The notes: generated by a model not told the origin, from the letters alone. Positions 33,782-46,134 are shown, numbered from the stretch's first letter. The stretch is 64,000 nt of DNA from CAWDZK01 sp963726615 (GCA_963726615.1 CAVSCX010000003.1:124001-188000); one strand, 5' to 3'. A program made the numbers and translations.

Positions 33782-35545
33782 TTACTTCCCGACGTACAGG
33801 TCGGCGTAGGACCAGGAGCCGTAAGGCGACCAGATGTACACCTGGCCGTCCTTGCCCGAGGCAGCCTTCACCTTGGACCCGGCCAGCCGCTGCTCGCGAC
33901 CGAAGCGGGTCGGGATGACCCACACCTGGGCCATGGCCTCCTTGTTGAGCTCCTTCCACGCCTCGCCCTGTGCGGCGCGGTCGGTCAGAGCCTTGGCGTC
34001 GTCCGACTTCTGGTTGAACGCCTTGTCGTCGGACTGCGAGAGGTCGAAGCCACCGCTCGGGGTGAACAGCTCCGGGATGACGGTGGAGGCGTTCGGCCAG
34101 TCCGGTCCCCAGCCGGCGGAGATCAGGTCGCCGGCCTTGTCCGGGTCGAAGACGATGCCGTAGTACTGGCCCGCCTCGATCGGGTTCGGCTTGACCTTGA
34201 TGCCGGCCTTCCCGAGCGACGAGACGACGGCGGCCGCGGCCTTGTCGTTGGTCGGCGTCTGCGGGTAGTCGAACTGGATGGTCTTCATCGGCTCACCGGA
34301 CTGCTGGATCAGCTGCTTGGCGTACTCCGGGTCACCGGTGTCCGGGATCTTCTGGCCGAGCAGGCTGTCCCACATGCCCGAGGGCGCGTAGTCGGCCGGG
34401 AGGTTCGGCTTGATGACACCGTCTGCCAGGTCACCGGCGTACTCGCCACCGGCAACCGTGCGCAGCTGCGCACGGTCCATGGCGGCCGCGATGGCCTTGC
34501 GCTGGTCGAGGTTCGGCACCTTCGACACGTTCACCGCGTAGTAGCGGACGTACGGGTCGAGCTCGTTGACGCGCCGGTCGGCGAACCGGTCCGAGCCGAA
34601 CACTGTCGCCAGCGAGGCCGGCTCGATCGGGTCGGCGGTGATCGTCTGCTGGTCCGCGCCCGAGTCCTGGATCATGCGCTGGTCGATGACCGACGCCTCG
34701 AGGCCGAACTTGTAGACGATCTTGTCCGGGTACGCCGGGCGGTAGTCGTCGGTGCTCGGGTCCCAGTTCTCGTTGCGGACCATGACGAGCTGCGAGCCCT
34801 TGGTGTACTCCTGGATCTTGTACGGACCGCTGGAGACGGGCTTGTCGTCGTACTTCTCACCCGTGTCGGCAGCCTTCGGCACCGGCGCGAACGAGCTCAG
34901 CGTGACGGTGAAGTTGAAGTCACCGACCGGCTTGTTGAGGTTGAACGTGATCTTGTTGCCCTCGCAGGTGACCGCCTTGTCGAAGGCAGCGGTGTCGTTG
35001 CCCTTGGTGACGTACGGACCCTTGTAGACGGAGTTCCCGTCCTTGTCGGTCGGGACGTCGAGCATCGTGATCGCGTAGCTCGGACCGTCGGTGATGATGT
35101 CGGTCGCGAACGTGCGGGACACGCCGTACTTGATGTCCTCGCAGGTCAGGTCCGACCCGTCTTCCCACTTCAGGCCGTCCTTGAGCGTCCACGACCAGGA
35201 GGTCGCGTCGTCGTTGGGGGTGCCCGTGTCGGTGGCGAGGTCAGGCTGCAGCTCGTTGGCCGTGTTGCCGTCGGTGCTCAGCTTGTAGACGTTCAACGTC
35301 CGGTTGAGGTAGCCGCTGGTGAAGGCCAGGTCCTCGCCGGTGTAGTTGCGCTGCGGGTCGAGGTGCTGGATCTGGTCCTGCAGCGTGATGAACGTCAGCG
35401 TGCCGCCCTTTGTGGGCTCGCCGCCGCCGCCACCGTTGCCCGAACTTCCCGTGCCGCCGCCGCTGCTCCCGCCGCAGGCGGCGAGTGCCATCGCCGCCGC
35501 GCTCGCGAGGACCACAGCGCGCAGGCCGATGCTGGCCTTGCCCAT
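33782..35545 (-). CDS. Peptide ABC importer substrate-binding lipoprotein (SBP family 5)
   Basis: A 587-residue lipoprotein: signal peptide with lipobox LAAC near residue 24, a Gly/Ser-rich linker (about 25-45), then the family 5 extracellular binding domain (GGTLTFITLQDQIQHLDPQ; WSWTLKDGLKWEDGSDLTCEDIKYG). It captures peptides or similar solutes outside the membrane. ATG 35545 has AGAAGGAG upstream; an open frame continues to 35842 without homology. Its codon choice and charge (many Asp and Lys) suggest high expression. Hairpins flank it on both sides, as is common for binding-protein genes expressed above their permeases. Confidence 0.92.
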   Translation of the reverse strand: MGKASIGLRAVVLASAAAMALAACGGSSGGGTGSSGNGGGGGEPTKGGTLTFITLQDQIQHLDPQRNYTGEDLAFTSGYLNRTLNVYKLSTDGNTANELQPDLATDTGTPNDDATSWSWTLKDGLKWEDGSDLTCEDIKYGVSRTFATDIITDGPSYAITMLDVPTDKDGNSVYKGPYVTKGNDTAAFDKAVTCEGNKITFNLNKPVGDFNFTVTLSSFAPVPKAADTGEKYDDKPVSSGPYKIQEYTKGSQLVMVRNENWDPSTDDYRPAYPDKIVYKFGLEASVIDQRMIQDSGADQQTITADPIEPASLATVFGSDRFADRRVNELDPYVRYYAVNVSKVPNLDQRKAIAAAMDRAQLRTVAGGEYAGDLADGVIKPNLPADYAPSGMWDSLLGQKIPDTGDPEYAKQLIQQSGEPMKTIQFDYPQTPTNDKAAAAVVSSLGKAGIKVKPNPIEAGQYYGIVFDPDKAGDLISAGWGPDWPNASTVIPELFTPSGGFDLSQSDDKAFNQKSDDAKALTDRAAQGEAWKELNKEAMAQVWVIPTRFGREQRLAGSKVKAASGKDGQVYIWSPYGSWSYADLYVGK

Positions 35546-35626
35546 GTGTCTCCTTCTGGTCTGGGCCGGGACTTCTGGTCCCGATCCGTGGGCGCCACCG
35601 ACCCTCCACGTGCCGGTGCCGCATTC

Positions 35627-35645
35627 TCCCCGGCGGTGCCGGGGA
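35627..35645. terminator. Hairpin between OppC-type and binding-protein genes
   Basis: TCCCCGGC (35627-35634), loop GGT, GCCGGGGA (35638-35645) lies 12 bp after the permease stop and 81 bp before the binding-protein start. It may be an attenuator or an mRNA processing element; no T-run follows. Confidence 0.4.
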
Positions 35646-35657
35646 AGTCTGTGTCTG

Positions 35658-36653
<996 letters not shown>

Positions 36654-36845
36654 GGAGCTGGCGCTACCTCTCCTCGATCGGCGTTCGTTCCCTCGGCGAC
36701 GCGGTCCGGGCAGGCGATCACGAGCACGTCGCCGGCGCGCGGCCGGGTGGCCGTCCGGAGCAGGACTCTAGGACATCTCCCCCCGAACACCTACGGGCGG
36801 AAGCCTCTGTTGCACAATCGTGACCGCTCCGAGACGAGACGTCAT

Positions 36846-36866
36846 ACCTGGCGCATCCGGCCAGGT
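36846..36866 (-). terminator. Hairpin downstream of typA
   Basis: ACCTGGC (36846-36852), loop GCATCCG, GCCAGGT (36860-36866) lies 20 bp beyond the typA stop. No T-run follows. It may end the typA transcript before the importer operon. The rest of 36654-36886 shows no further recognisable element. Confidence 0.4.
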
Positions 36867-36886
36867 CAGGGGGCTCCGGGCCCGGG

Positions 36887-38773
<1,887 letters not shown>

Positions 38774-39058
38774 GCGGGGAGGCTCGATCCGTACGGCGAA
38801 GGGGGACGCCGCAGTCTAGGTGAGCCGGCGCCGCGCGACCGCCGGGCCGACGGGCCGTCCGGCCGTGTGGATCCGGCGGTGAGTCACCGCGGTCCGGGCC
38901 GGGCGGGCTGTTGTGGCCGACCTCACGCCCTCCCGCGTGTCCACCCCTCGGGACCGGGTGCCAGACTGACCGCGGCAGCCACCGGGCGCACGCCCTGCCG
39001 CGGGTCTCCGCGTCGGGGCGCATTCCTCCGACTGACCTCCGGGTCGCTTGGGACGGCG

Positions 39059-39862
39059 ATGAGCAGCACACTGACCGGCGACGGACGACGGGCCAAGATC
39101 GCAGCCCGGACCCTCCGAACCGACCGGTGGTGGCTGTTCCCCCTGGGCAACGCCGTCGCGCTGGGGATCTTCCTGCTCTACGCCACGGTGCGGCTGTTCT
39201 GGGACAAGTCCTACTTCGTCGAGGACTTCCACTACGTCGCGCCGTTCTACTCGCCGTGCCTGTCCAGCGACTGCGTCGAGGGAACGTCGCCACTGGGGAC
39301 GCCGATCGGCTCGTTGCCCGCATGGATGTCACCGGCCATGATCATCCTGCTGCTGCCGGGTGGCTTCCGGGCGACCTGCTACTACTACCGGAAGTCCTAC
39401 TACCGGGCGTACTGGTTCTCCCCGCCCGCGTGCGCCGTGGCGGAGCCGCACAAGACCTACACCGGCGAGACCAGGTTCCCGCTGATCTTCCAGAACGCCC
39501 ACCGCTGGTTCTTCTACGCCGCGATCCTCGTCGGCGCGATCCTCACCTACGACGCCGTGCTGGCCTTCCACGGCGACGGCGGCGGCGTCGGGGTGGGCCT
39601 GGGGACCCTGATCCTGGTGGCCAACGTGGTGCTCATCTGGGCCTACACGCTGGGTTGCCACTCCTGCCGCAGCATCACCGGTGGCCGGCTGACCCACTTC
39701 TCGCGGCACCCGGTGCGCTACTGGGTCTGGACCCAGGTGTCGAAGCTCAACGCCCGGCACGGGCAGTTCGCGTTCATCTCGATGTACAGCATCGTGATCG
39801 CCGACCTCTACGTCTGGCTCGTGGCCAGCGGGACCATCAGCGACCTGCGGATCATCAACTGA
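39059..39862 (+). CDS. Succinate dehydrogenase/fumarate reductase membrane anchor (Rv0249c-like)
   Basis: A 267-residue membrane protein with five predicted transmembrane helices (about 23-45, 85-105, 152-172, 180-205, 228-252). It is directly upstream of SdhA and SdhB genes, and its size and position match the membrane subunit of the actinobacterial Sdh1-type complex (Rv0249c in Mycobacterium, from memory). Haem and quinone ligands are likely among the conserved His, for example in NAHRWFF, HSCRS and NARHGQF. ATG 39059 is the likely start. The 285-bp region before it (38774-39058) shows no clear element. Confidence 0.78.
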   Translation: MSSTLTGDGRRAKIAARTLRTDRWWLFPLGNAVALGIFLLYATVRLFWDKSYFVEDFHYVAPFYSPCLSSDCVEGTSPLGTPIGSLPAWMSPAMIILLLPGGFRATCYYYRKSYYRAYWFSPPACAVAEPHKTYTGETRFPLIFQNAHRWFFYAAILVGAILTYDAVLAFHGDGGGVGVGLGTLILVANVVLIWAYTLGCHSCRSITGGRLTHFSRHPVRYWVWTQVSKLNARHGQFAFISMYSIVIADLYVWLVASGTISDLRIIN

Positions 39863-39953
39863 CCGGAGCACCAGTGACCGGAGAACACAGCTGCAGCACC
39901 CGCACCGGCCGGCACGTCGGCCGTCACCAGGGACGAAGGATGATGAACGACCG

Positions 39954-41846
39954 ATGAGCCAGATCGAGCGCCACAGCTACGACGTCGTCGTGATCGGCGC
40001 CGGCGGCGCCGGCCTGCGGGCCGCCATCGAGGCGCGGCTGCAGGGCAAGCGCACCGCCATCGTCTGCAAGTCGCTGTTCGGCAAGGCGCACACGGTGATG
40101 GCCGAGGGCGGGGCTGCGGCCGCGCTGGCCAACGTCAACCCCAACGACAACTGGCAGGTCCACTTCCGCGACACCATGCGCGGCGGGAAGTTCCTGAACC
40201 ACTGGCGGATGGCCGAGCTGCACGCCAAGGAGGCCCCCGACCGGGTCTGGGAGCTGGAGACGTACGGCGCGCTCTTCGACCGCACCGAGGACGGCAAGAT
40301 CAGCCAGCGCAACTTCGGGGGGCACGAGTACCCCCGGCTGGCACACGTCGGCGACCGCACCGGGCTGGAGCTGATCCGCACCCTGCAGCAGAAGATCGTC
40401 TCGCTGCAGCAGGAGGACGAGCGCAGCCAGGGTGATGGCGACGCGATGATCAGGATCTTCGCGGAGACGACGATCACGGCCCTGCTCAAGGACGGCGACC
40501 GCATCTCCGGGGCGGCCGGTTACACGCGTGAGGACGGGACGTTCGTCGTGTTCGAGGCCCCCGCCGTCGTGCTCGCGACGGGCGGCATCGGCAAGTCGTT
40601 CAAGGTGACCTCCAACTCCTGGGAGTACACGGGGGACGGCCACGCGCTGGCGATGAAGGCCGGCGCCACCCTGGTGAACATGGAGTTCGTCCAGTTCCAC
40701 CCCACCGGGATGGTCTGGCCACCATCGGTCAAGGGGATCCTCGTCACCGAGTCGGTCCGCGGTGACGGCGGCGTTCTGACGAACTCCGAGGGCAAGCGGT
40801 TCATGTTCGACTACGTGCCGGCGGTCTTCCGCAAGCAGTACGCCGAGACCGAGGACGAGGCCGACCGCTGGTACTCGGACGCGGACAACAACCGTCGCCC
40901 CCCGGAGCTACTTCCGCGGGACGAGGTTGCCCGTGCCATCAACTCCGAGGTGAAGGCCGGCCGTGGGTCGCCCGCCGGGGGCGTCTTCCTCGACATCGCC
41001 TCGCGGCTGCCCGCCGAGGAGATCCGCAAGCGGCTGCCCTCGATGTACCACCAGTTCAAGGAGCTGGCCGACGTCGACATCACGGCCGAGCCGATGGAGG
41101 TGGGCCCGACCTGCCACTACGTCATGGGCGGGGTGGAGGTCGACCCCGACACAGCGGCCGCCAAGGTGCCCGGGCTCTTCGCCGCGGGCGAGGTTGCGGG
41201 CGGCATGCACGGCTCGAACCGTCTCGGCGGCAACTCGCTGTCGGACCTGCTCGTGTTCGGCCGACGCGCCGGGCTCGGCGCGGCCGAGTACGTCGACGCG
41301 CTCGGACGGGCCCGGCCGGTCATCACCGACCACGACGTCGAGATCGCGCAGAAGGACGCCGAGGCGCCGTTCTCCGCCTCCGGCGGTGAGAACCCGTACG
41401 CGATCCACGCCGACCTCCAACAGATGATGAACGACCTCGTCGGCATCATCCGGACCGAGGACGAGGTCACCCGGGCGCTGGAGGAGCTGGAGAAGCTGAA
41501 GGCCCGGACCAGAAAGATGACGGTCCACGGCGACAAGGTCTTCAACCCGGGATGGCACCTGGCTCTCGACCTGCCGAACATGCTCATCGTCTCCGAGTGC
41601 GTGGCCCGGGCAGCCCTCCTGCGAGAGGAGTCGCGCGGCGGACACACCCGGGAGGACCACCCGGCGATGTCCGCAGAGTGGCGAAAGGTGAACCTCATCT
41701 GCCGTCCGGACGGAGAGGGTGTCGAGGTCACCCGTCAGCCGTTGCCGGTGATGCCGCCCGAGCTGCTCTCGCTGTTCGACCGCGACGAGCTGAGCAAGTA
41801 CATGACCGACGACGAGCTCGCGATCCTGCCGGAGGGGAAGTCCTGA
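39954..41846 (+). CDS. sdhA: Succinate dehydrogenase/fumarate reductase flavoprotein subunit
   Basis: A 630-residue flavoprotein. The FAD-binding GAGGAG lies at 15-20; His46 in KAHTVMAEGG is placed for covalent FAD linkage; the capping domain has FVQFHPTGMVWP, and HGSNRLGGNSLSDLLVFGRRAG supplies late FAD contacts. Succinate oxidation delivers electrons to the FeS subunit and then to quinone at the membrane. The gene follows the membrane anchor by 91 bp and overlaps the FeS-subunit start by one base (TGATG). Confidence 0.95.
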   Translation: MSQIERHSYDVVVIGAGGAGLRAAIEARLQGKRTAIVCKSLFGKAHTVMAEGGAAAALANVNPNDNWQVHFRDTMRGGKFLNHWRMAELHAKEAPDRVWELETYGALFDRTEDGKISQRNFGGHEYPRLAHVGDRTGLELIRTLQQKIVSLQQEDERSQGDGDAMIRIFAETTITALLKDGDRISGAAGYTREDGTFVVFEAPAVVLATGGIGKSFKVTSNSWEYTGDGHALAMKAGATLVNMEFVQFHPTGMVWPPSVKGILVTESVRGDGGVLTNSEGKRFMFDYVPAVFRKQYAETEDEADRWYSDADNNRRPPELLPRDEVARAINSEVKAGRGSPAGGVFLDIASRLPAEEIRKRLPSMYHQFKELADVDITAEPMEVGPTCHYVMGGVEVDPDTAAAKVPGLFAAGEVAGGMHGSNRLGGNSLSDLLVFGRRAGLGAAEYVDALGRARPVITDHDVEIAQKDAEAPFSASGGENPYAIHADLQQMMNDLVGIIRTEDEVTRALEELEKLKARTRKMTVHGDKVFNPGWHLALDLPNMLIVSECVARAALLREESRGGHTREDHPAMSAEWRKVNLICRPDGEGVEVTRQPLPVMPPELLSLFDRDELSKYMTDDELAILPEGKS

Positions 41847-43195
41847 TGGGGTACAAGGCGCGCTTCCGCGTGTGGCGTGGCGACGGCACCGACGGCGACC
41901 TCGAGGACTTCACCGTCGAGGTGAAGGAGGGCGAGGTCGTCCTCGACATCATCCACCGGCTCCAGGCGACCCAGACGCCGGACCTGGCTGTGCGGTGGAA
42001 CTGCAAGGCCGGCAAGTGCGGCTCCTGCAGTGCCGAGGTGAACGGCCGGCCGCGGCTGATGTGCATGACCCGGATGAGCACGTTCACCGAGGACGAGGTC
42101 ATCACGGTCACCCCGCTGCGCGCCTTCCCCGTGGTCAAGGACCTGGTGACCGACGTCTCGTTCAACTACCAGAAGGCCCGCGAGGTCCCTGCCTTCGCGC
42201 CGCCGGCCGACCTCGCTCCCGGCGAGTACCGGATGCAGCAGGTCGATGTCGAGCGGAGCCAGGAGTTCCGGAAGTGCATCGAGTGCTTCCTCTGCCAGGA
42301 CACCTGCCACGTCGTGCGCGACCACGAGGAGAACAAGGACGCGTTCGCCGGTCCCCGCTTCTTCATCCGGCTCGCCGAGCTCGACATGCACCCGCTGGAC
42401 AGCAAGGACCGCAAGCGCGAGGCCCAGGACCAGCACGGTTTGGGCATGTGCAACATCACCAAGTGCTGCACCGAGGTCTGCCCGGAGCACATCAAGATCA
42501 CCGACAACGCGATCATCCCGATGAAGGAGCGCGTCGTCGACACCAAGTACGACCCGCTGATCTGGCTCGGCTCGAAGATCCCACGCCGCACCGCGATGGC
42601 CGCCAACAAGAGCCTCGCGACCGGCGACACGTCAGCCGCCGAGGCGCACGCCAGGGACCGGCTGAGGGACAAGCCCTCGGACGTCGCTGCGCTGCGCACG
42701 CTGGCGAAGTCCCTGTCGGCGCAGGGCCGGTTCGCCGACGCCGCCGAGGCCACCGGCACCTGGCTGGGGCACGCGGGGCGTGGACGCACGGCCCGGCTGG
42801 AGGCGCTTGCCGCCCACACCTGGGCGATGCTGTGCGCGGTGGAGTCGAACCAGCTCCCGCTGGACCGGGTCGAGGACGAGATCGCCACCTCGCTGCAGCA
42901 GGCGCAGCGCGCCGCCAGCACCGGCACGCTCCTGTCCGGCGTCCATGCCCTGCACCAGCTCGTCCACGGCCGGCTCGCCGAGGCCGCCGAGCACGCCCGG
43001 GAGGCGATCGCCTGGGACCGGGACCGGTACACCCGCGCCGACGACCTGGTCACACTCGCCGAGGCGCTCGCGGGCCTGGGCCAGGGCGACGAGTCCGTCT
43101 CCGCGCTTCGCGAGGCGGAGCAGCTGTGGTCCGGCAACCCGCGGCTCACGGGTGTACGTGCGAACCTGGAGGAGATGAACGTCGCGACCACGTGA
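41846..43195 (+). CDS. sdhB: Succinate dehydrogenase iron-sulfur subunit fused to a C-terminal TPR-like domain
   Basis: A 449-residue protein. Residues 1-248 are a complete SdhB: [2Fe-2S] ligands Cys53, Cys58, Cys61, Cys73; [4Fe-4S] ligands Cys144, Cys147, Cys150 and [3Fe-4S] ligands Cys154, Cys202 or Cys208 and Cys212 region; the usual end PLIWLGSKIPRR. The frame continues without a stop for about 200 residues (from about 42590) of Ala-rich helical repeats resembling tetratricopeptide repeats (DVAALRTLAKSLSAQGRFADAAE; LVTLAEALAGLGQGDESVSALREAE). The expected length is about 250, so this is a fusion. An ATG at residue 251 (42596) could allow a separate product. ATG 41846 overlaps the SdhA stop. 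Confidence 0.88.
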   Translation: MGYKARFRVWRGDGTDGDLEDFTVEVKEGEVVLDIIHRLQATQTPDLAVRWNCKAGKCGSCSAEVNGRPRLMCMTRMSTFTEDEVITVTPLRAFPVVKDLVTDVSFNYQKAREVPAFAPPADLAPGEYRMQQVDVERSQEFRKCIECFLCQDTCHVVRDHEENKDAFAGPRFFIRLAELDMHPLDSKDRKREAQDQHGLGMCNITKCCTEVCPEHIKITDNAIIPMKERVVDTKYDPLIWLGSKIPRRTAMAANKSLATGDTSAAEAHARDRLRDKPSDVAALRTLAKSLSAQGRFADAAEATGTWLGHAGRGRTARLEALAAHTWAMLCAVESNQLPLDRVEDEIATSLQQAQRAASTGTLLSGVHALHQLVHGRLAEAAEHAREAIAWDRDRYTRADDLVTLAEALAGLGQGDESVSALREAEQLWSGNPRLTGVRANLEEMNVATT

Positions 43196-43219
43196 CGTCA
43201 CCCGAAAGGCTCCCCCACC

Positions 43220-43531
43220 ATGGCTGACCTCCTCGACCGCGCCCAGATCGACGCCGCACTCGAGTCGCTGCCGGGGTGGACGTACGACGGGGAGGCTTTG
43301 ACGAGGCGCGCCGACGTGCCCGCCGACAGCCAGGCGGCGATGGTCGACGCCATTGCCTCCGCGGCCGAGGAGATGAACCACCACCCGGACGTCTCACGCG
43401 AGACGGACGGGGTGACGTTCCGTCTCTGGACGCACAGCGAGGACGGTGTGACGGCCAAGGACGTGGAGCTCGCCGCACGCATCGACAGGGTGCTCTCCGG
43501 CGCCGGCACGGACTCGGGCGCGTCGTCCTGA
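43220..43531 (+). CDS. phhB: 4a-hydroxytetrahydrobiopterin dehydratase (pterin-4a-carbinolamine dehydratase)
   Basis: A 103-residue protein with the PCD signature EEMNHHPDV (catalytic His pair), LPGWTYDGEALTR near the N terminus and a C-terminal GVTAKDVELAARID. The family dehydrates 4a-hydroxytetrahydropterin; in organisms without aromatic amino acid hydroxylase it may act on molybdopterin or serve as a cofactor of transcription factors. It starts 24 nt after the SdhB fusion on the same strand and probably shares its transcript. Confidence 0.87.
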   Translation: MADLLDRAQIDAALESLPGWTYDGEALTRRADVPADSQAAMVDAIASAAEEMNHHPDVSRETDGVTFRLWTHSEDGVTAKDVELAARIDRVLSGAGTDSGASS

Positions 43532-43587
43532 CCCCGTCCTGAGCGCAGCCGGTACCGTCAAGGTCCTGACGGGACCGGTCGATGTCT

Positions 43588-43609
43588 CCGCGAGCGGGGA
43601 TTCTCGCGG
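43588..43609. terminator. Hairpin between the pterin dehydratase and GGDEF genes
   Basis: CCGCGAG (43588-43594), an 8-nt loop and CTCGCGG (43603-43609) lie in the 120-bp gap. It may end the sdh-phhB transcript or lie in the leader of the GGDEF gene. It does not show the conserved core of a c-di-GMP riboswitch. Confidence 0.35.
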
Positions 43610-43651
43610 GGCGCGGCAGCCGGGCTCCCCGGACAGGTCCAGGGAGGACAG

Positions 43652-45289
43652 GTGGGAACGGTCGGCGATCGTCGCGCTGCCTACCACGCTGCCTACGCCC
43701 TGTTCGAGGCCGTGCAGAGCGAGAGCCGCGCCGAGGCGCTGGCCACCCTGCCCGCCGCCGCCGCGACAGCCCGCCGGCGCGGATGGACCGAAGTCGGCAT
43801 CGTGGTCGACGCCGCGGCCGTGGTGCACGATCTCGCGGTGCCCGGCCGCTCCGTGCACCCCGACGAGGTCACGCCGCTGTGCCGGCGGGCGCAGGACGCC
43901 GGGCTGACCGCCCTGCACGCGGTGACGCTCGGCCTGCGGGCCCTCACGTCCGTGAACGCGTCCGACAGCATGAGCCTGATGGCCGACGCCAGCCGTGCGG
44001 TCGCGCTGCTGGACGACGAGTCGCAACCGCCGCTGGACCGGTGCACCGGGTACGTCGTCGCTGCCGGCGCCTTCAACACCCTGCGTCTCTGGGAGCTCGT
44101 CGACGACCTGTACGGACGCGCGCACGATCTCGGCGCCCGCTGCGAGGTCCCCGCCATGGCCGCGGCGATCGCCGTCAACAGGGTGCTGACCCGGTTCGAG
44201 TGGGCCGTCGCCCTGCTGGAGAACGGTGACGAGGCGCAGCTGCAGGAGCGGCTGGCGCAGACCGCAGCGGCGGTTCCGCCCGCGCTGGCTCTGGATCTCC
44301 CCCCGCTCTGGCGCCGCGACGTCGAGGCGCTGGGTGTCGTCGTGTCCCTGCTGGCCGGCGGTCGGTCCGATCTCCTGCTCCCTCGCATCGAGGCGTGCCG
44401 GCGCGACCTCGTGGCGGACGGTGACGTCGAGGTTCTTCCGCTGCTCGACGCCGCTGTCGCCTGGTCCCTCTGGCGGACCGGGGACCAGGCGGCCGCCACG
44501 GCTGCCTGCGAGCACCTGACACCGACATCGTCCGCGTCCTCCGGCTCGCACAGCTTCCCGACCTGGGTCCGTGCGCAGATCCTCGCCGGCGACGACCCGA
44601 CGGCCGGCGAGCGCGCCCAGACCGACCACGCCGCGCTCCTGAGCAGGCTCCGCTGGCAGTCACGCCAGGCGGTGCTCGTCTCCGCCCGGGCCCAGATCAG
44701 CGCCGAGCGGCGAGCCGGGGAGCACGACCGGCTCGTGCGCGCCGTCAACACCGACGCGCTCACCGGGCTGCACAACCGACGGGCCTTCGACGCCTGGCTC
44801 GCGCGCGGGGCCGCCTCGGCGGGGTGGGCGACAGCCCTGGTGCTGCTCGACCTCGACGACTTCAAGCAGGTGAACGACAACCACGGGCACGAGCGCGGCG
44901 ACGAGGTGCTGCGCCGGGTCGGCCGCCTGCTGCTCGCGGGCATCCGCCCGGGGGACCTGGCTGTACGGCACGGTGGCGACGAGTTCGCGGTGCTGCTCAC
45001 CGGTGCGGACCTGACCCCGTCGACCGCCGAGCAGCGGGGCGCGGACATGCTCCGGAGCGTGAACACCCTGGACTGGGGCGACGTGTCGGCCGGGCTGGTG
45101 GTGACGGCAAGCATCGGGGTGGCGCTGTCGGCCCCGGGCAGGGTGTGGGACCCGGCCGAGCTCTACCGGGCCGCGGATGCTGCGCTGTACGAGGCCAAGC
45201 GGGGACCCGCAGGGATGGTGGTCACCGAGGTCGGCGCGGACCTGGACGGCGCGGGCGGGCCGGCGCACCCCCGGGCCGCCTGGGGCTGA
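43652..45289 (+). CDS. Diguanylate cyclase (GGDEF) with N-terminal helical-repeat domain
   Basis: A 545-residue cytosolic protein. Residues about 1-350 form an all-helical, Ala/Leu-rich region resembling TPR repeats, with no membrane segment. The C-terminal GGDEF domain has LTGLHNRRAFDAWL, DLDDFKQVNDNHGHERGDEVL, the active-site GGDEF at 441-445 and an RPGD at 432-435 that fits the RxxD product-inhibition site. It should make c-di-GMP and be feedback-controlled. GTG 43652 has GGGAGG upstream. No EAL or PilZ gene is nearby. Confidence 0.88.
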   Translation: MGTVGDRRAAYHAAYALFEAVQSESRAEALATLPAAAATARRRGWTEVGIVVDAAAVVHDLAVPGRSVHPDEVTPLCRRAQDAGLTALHAVTLGLRALTSVNASDSMSLMADASRAVALLDDESQPPLDRCTGYVVAAGAFNTLRLWELVDDLYGRAHDLGARCEVPAMAAAIAVNRVLTRFEWAVALLENGDEAQLQERLAQTAAAVPPALALDLPPLWRRDVEALGVVVSLLAGGRSDLLLPRIEACRRDLVADGDVEVLPLLDAAVAWSLWRTGDQAAATAACEHLTPTSSASSGSHSFPTWVRAQILAGDDPTAGERAQTDHAALLSRLRWQSRQAVLVSARAQISAERRAGEHDRLVRAVNTDALTGLHNRRAFDAWLARGAASAGWATALVLLDLDDFKQVNDNHGHERGDEVLRRVGRLLLAGIRPGDLAVRHGGDEFAVLLTGADLTPSTAEQRGADMLRSVNTLDWGDVSAGLVVTASIGVALSAPGRVWDPAELYRAADAALYEAKRGPAGMVVTEVGADLDGAGGPAHPRAAWG

Positions 45290-45297
45290 CCGCCGGG

Positions 45298-46134
45298 TCA
45301 GCTGCCCCGGGGGCCGGCGCCGGCGCCCACCGCGTTCGACGCGACCGCGTGCAGCACGGTCTTGACCTGGAACGGCGTCAGGCCGGGGTGCTTGGACAGC
45401 AGCCGGGCGACCAGGCCGGCGATGTGCGGGCAGGCGAAGCTGTTGCCGGTGGCCCGGATCGTGCGGCCCTTGGTCCACGGCACCTCGAGATCGACCCCCG
45501 GCGCGCCGAACTCGACGGGCGGGTGCGGGTTGTAGTCGAAGTCGAACGGGTCGGCGCCCGGGCGGGCCGCCACCGAGAGGACCGCGGCGTACTGCGACGG
45601 ATAGCTGGGCGCGGGGACGTTGTTCACGGCGCAGACCAGTGAGAGGTTCGCGAAGTACGCCGCGTCGGCCAGCCGGTGGAACATCGCGAAGTGCGCGGCG
45701 CGGCGGCTGCTGAGGCTCAGGTTGGCGACGTGCATGCCGCTGTCGATGGCCCACTGGAGCCCCGCGGCGAAGACCTGACCACGGCCGCTCAGCTTCGAAC
45801 CAAGCACCCGGACGCTGTAGAGCTCGCAGTCCGGGGCAGCCCGTCTGATCAGTCCGGCACAGGCCGTGCCGTGTCCGTAGAGGTCCTCGTGCGGCCCCTC
45901 GGCGTAGGAGACGGTGCCGGTCTCGCTGTCGAGCTCGACGGCGACCGCTCCGGCGATGCGGCCCACCGCGGGATGCGCCTCGTCGATCCCGCTGTCGATG
46001 ACTGCCACCCGGACGCCGGCGCCGGTGGCACCGCCGAACGCCCAGTCGCGGGTCATCGGTGACTCCACCGGCAGCGGCAGCACCGGTGGCAGGTGGCCGG
46101 CGGAGAACTGCCAGGACCAGGCAGGCAGCGTCAT
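45298..46134 (-). CDS. Subtilisin-like S8 serine peptidase without signal or propeptide
   Basis: A 278-residue protease with the triad Asp47 (VAVIDSGID), His88 (YGHGTACAG) and Ser232 (GNSFACPHIAG), and oxyanion Asn171 in AVNNVP. There is no signal peptide, propeptide or membrane helix, so it should act inside the cell. The Ser motif GNS replaces the usual GTS. Its ATG overlaps the GAF gene stop as ATGA, so the two are translated together. The GAF gene is divergent from a repeat-peptide gene, which is the obvious candidate substrate (inference). Confidence 0.88.
   Translation of the reverse strand: MTLPAWSWQFSAGHLPPVLPLPVESPMTRDWAFGGATGAGVRVAVIDSGIDEAHPAVGRIAGAVAVELDSETGTVSYAEGPHEDLYGHGTACAGLIRRAAPDCELYSVRVLGSKLSGRGQVFAAGLQWAIDSGMHVANLSLSSRRAAHFAMFHRLADAAYFANLSLVCAVNNVPAPSYPSQYAAVLSVAARPGADPFDFDYNPHPPVEFGAPGVDLEVPWTKGRTIRATGNSFACPHIAGLVARLLSKHPGLTPFQVKTVLHAVASNAVGAGAGPRGS

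Noticed and set aside
43561..43651. Possible c-di-GMP riboswitch before the GGDEF gene
   Set aside because: Only one short hairpin is present; the GEMM-type conserved core is not seen.
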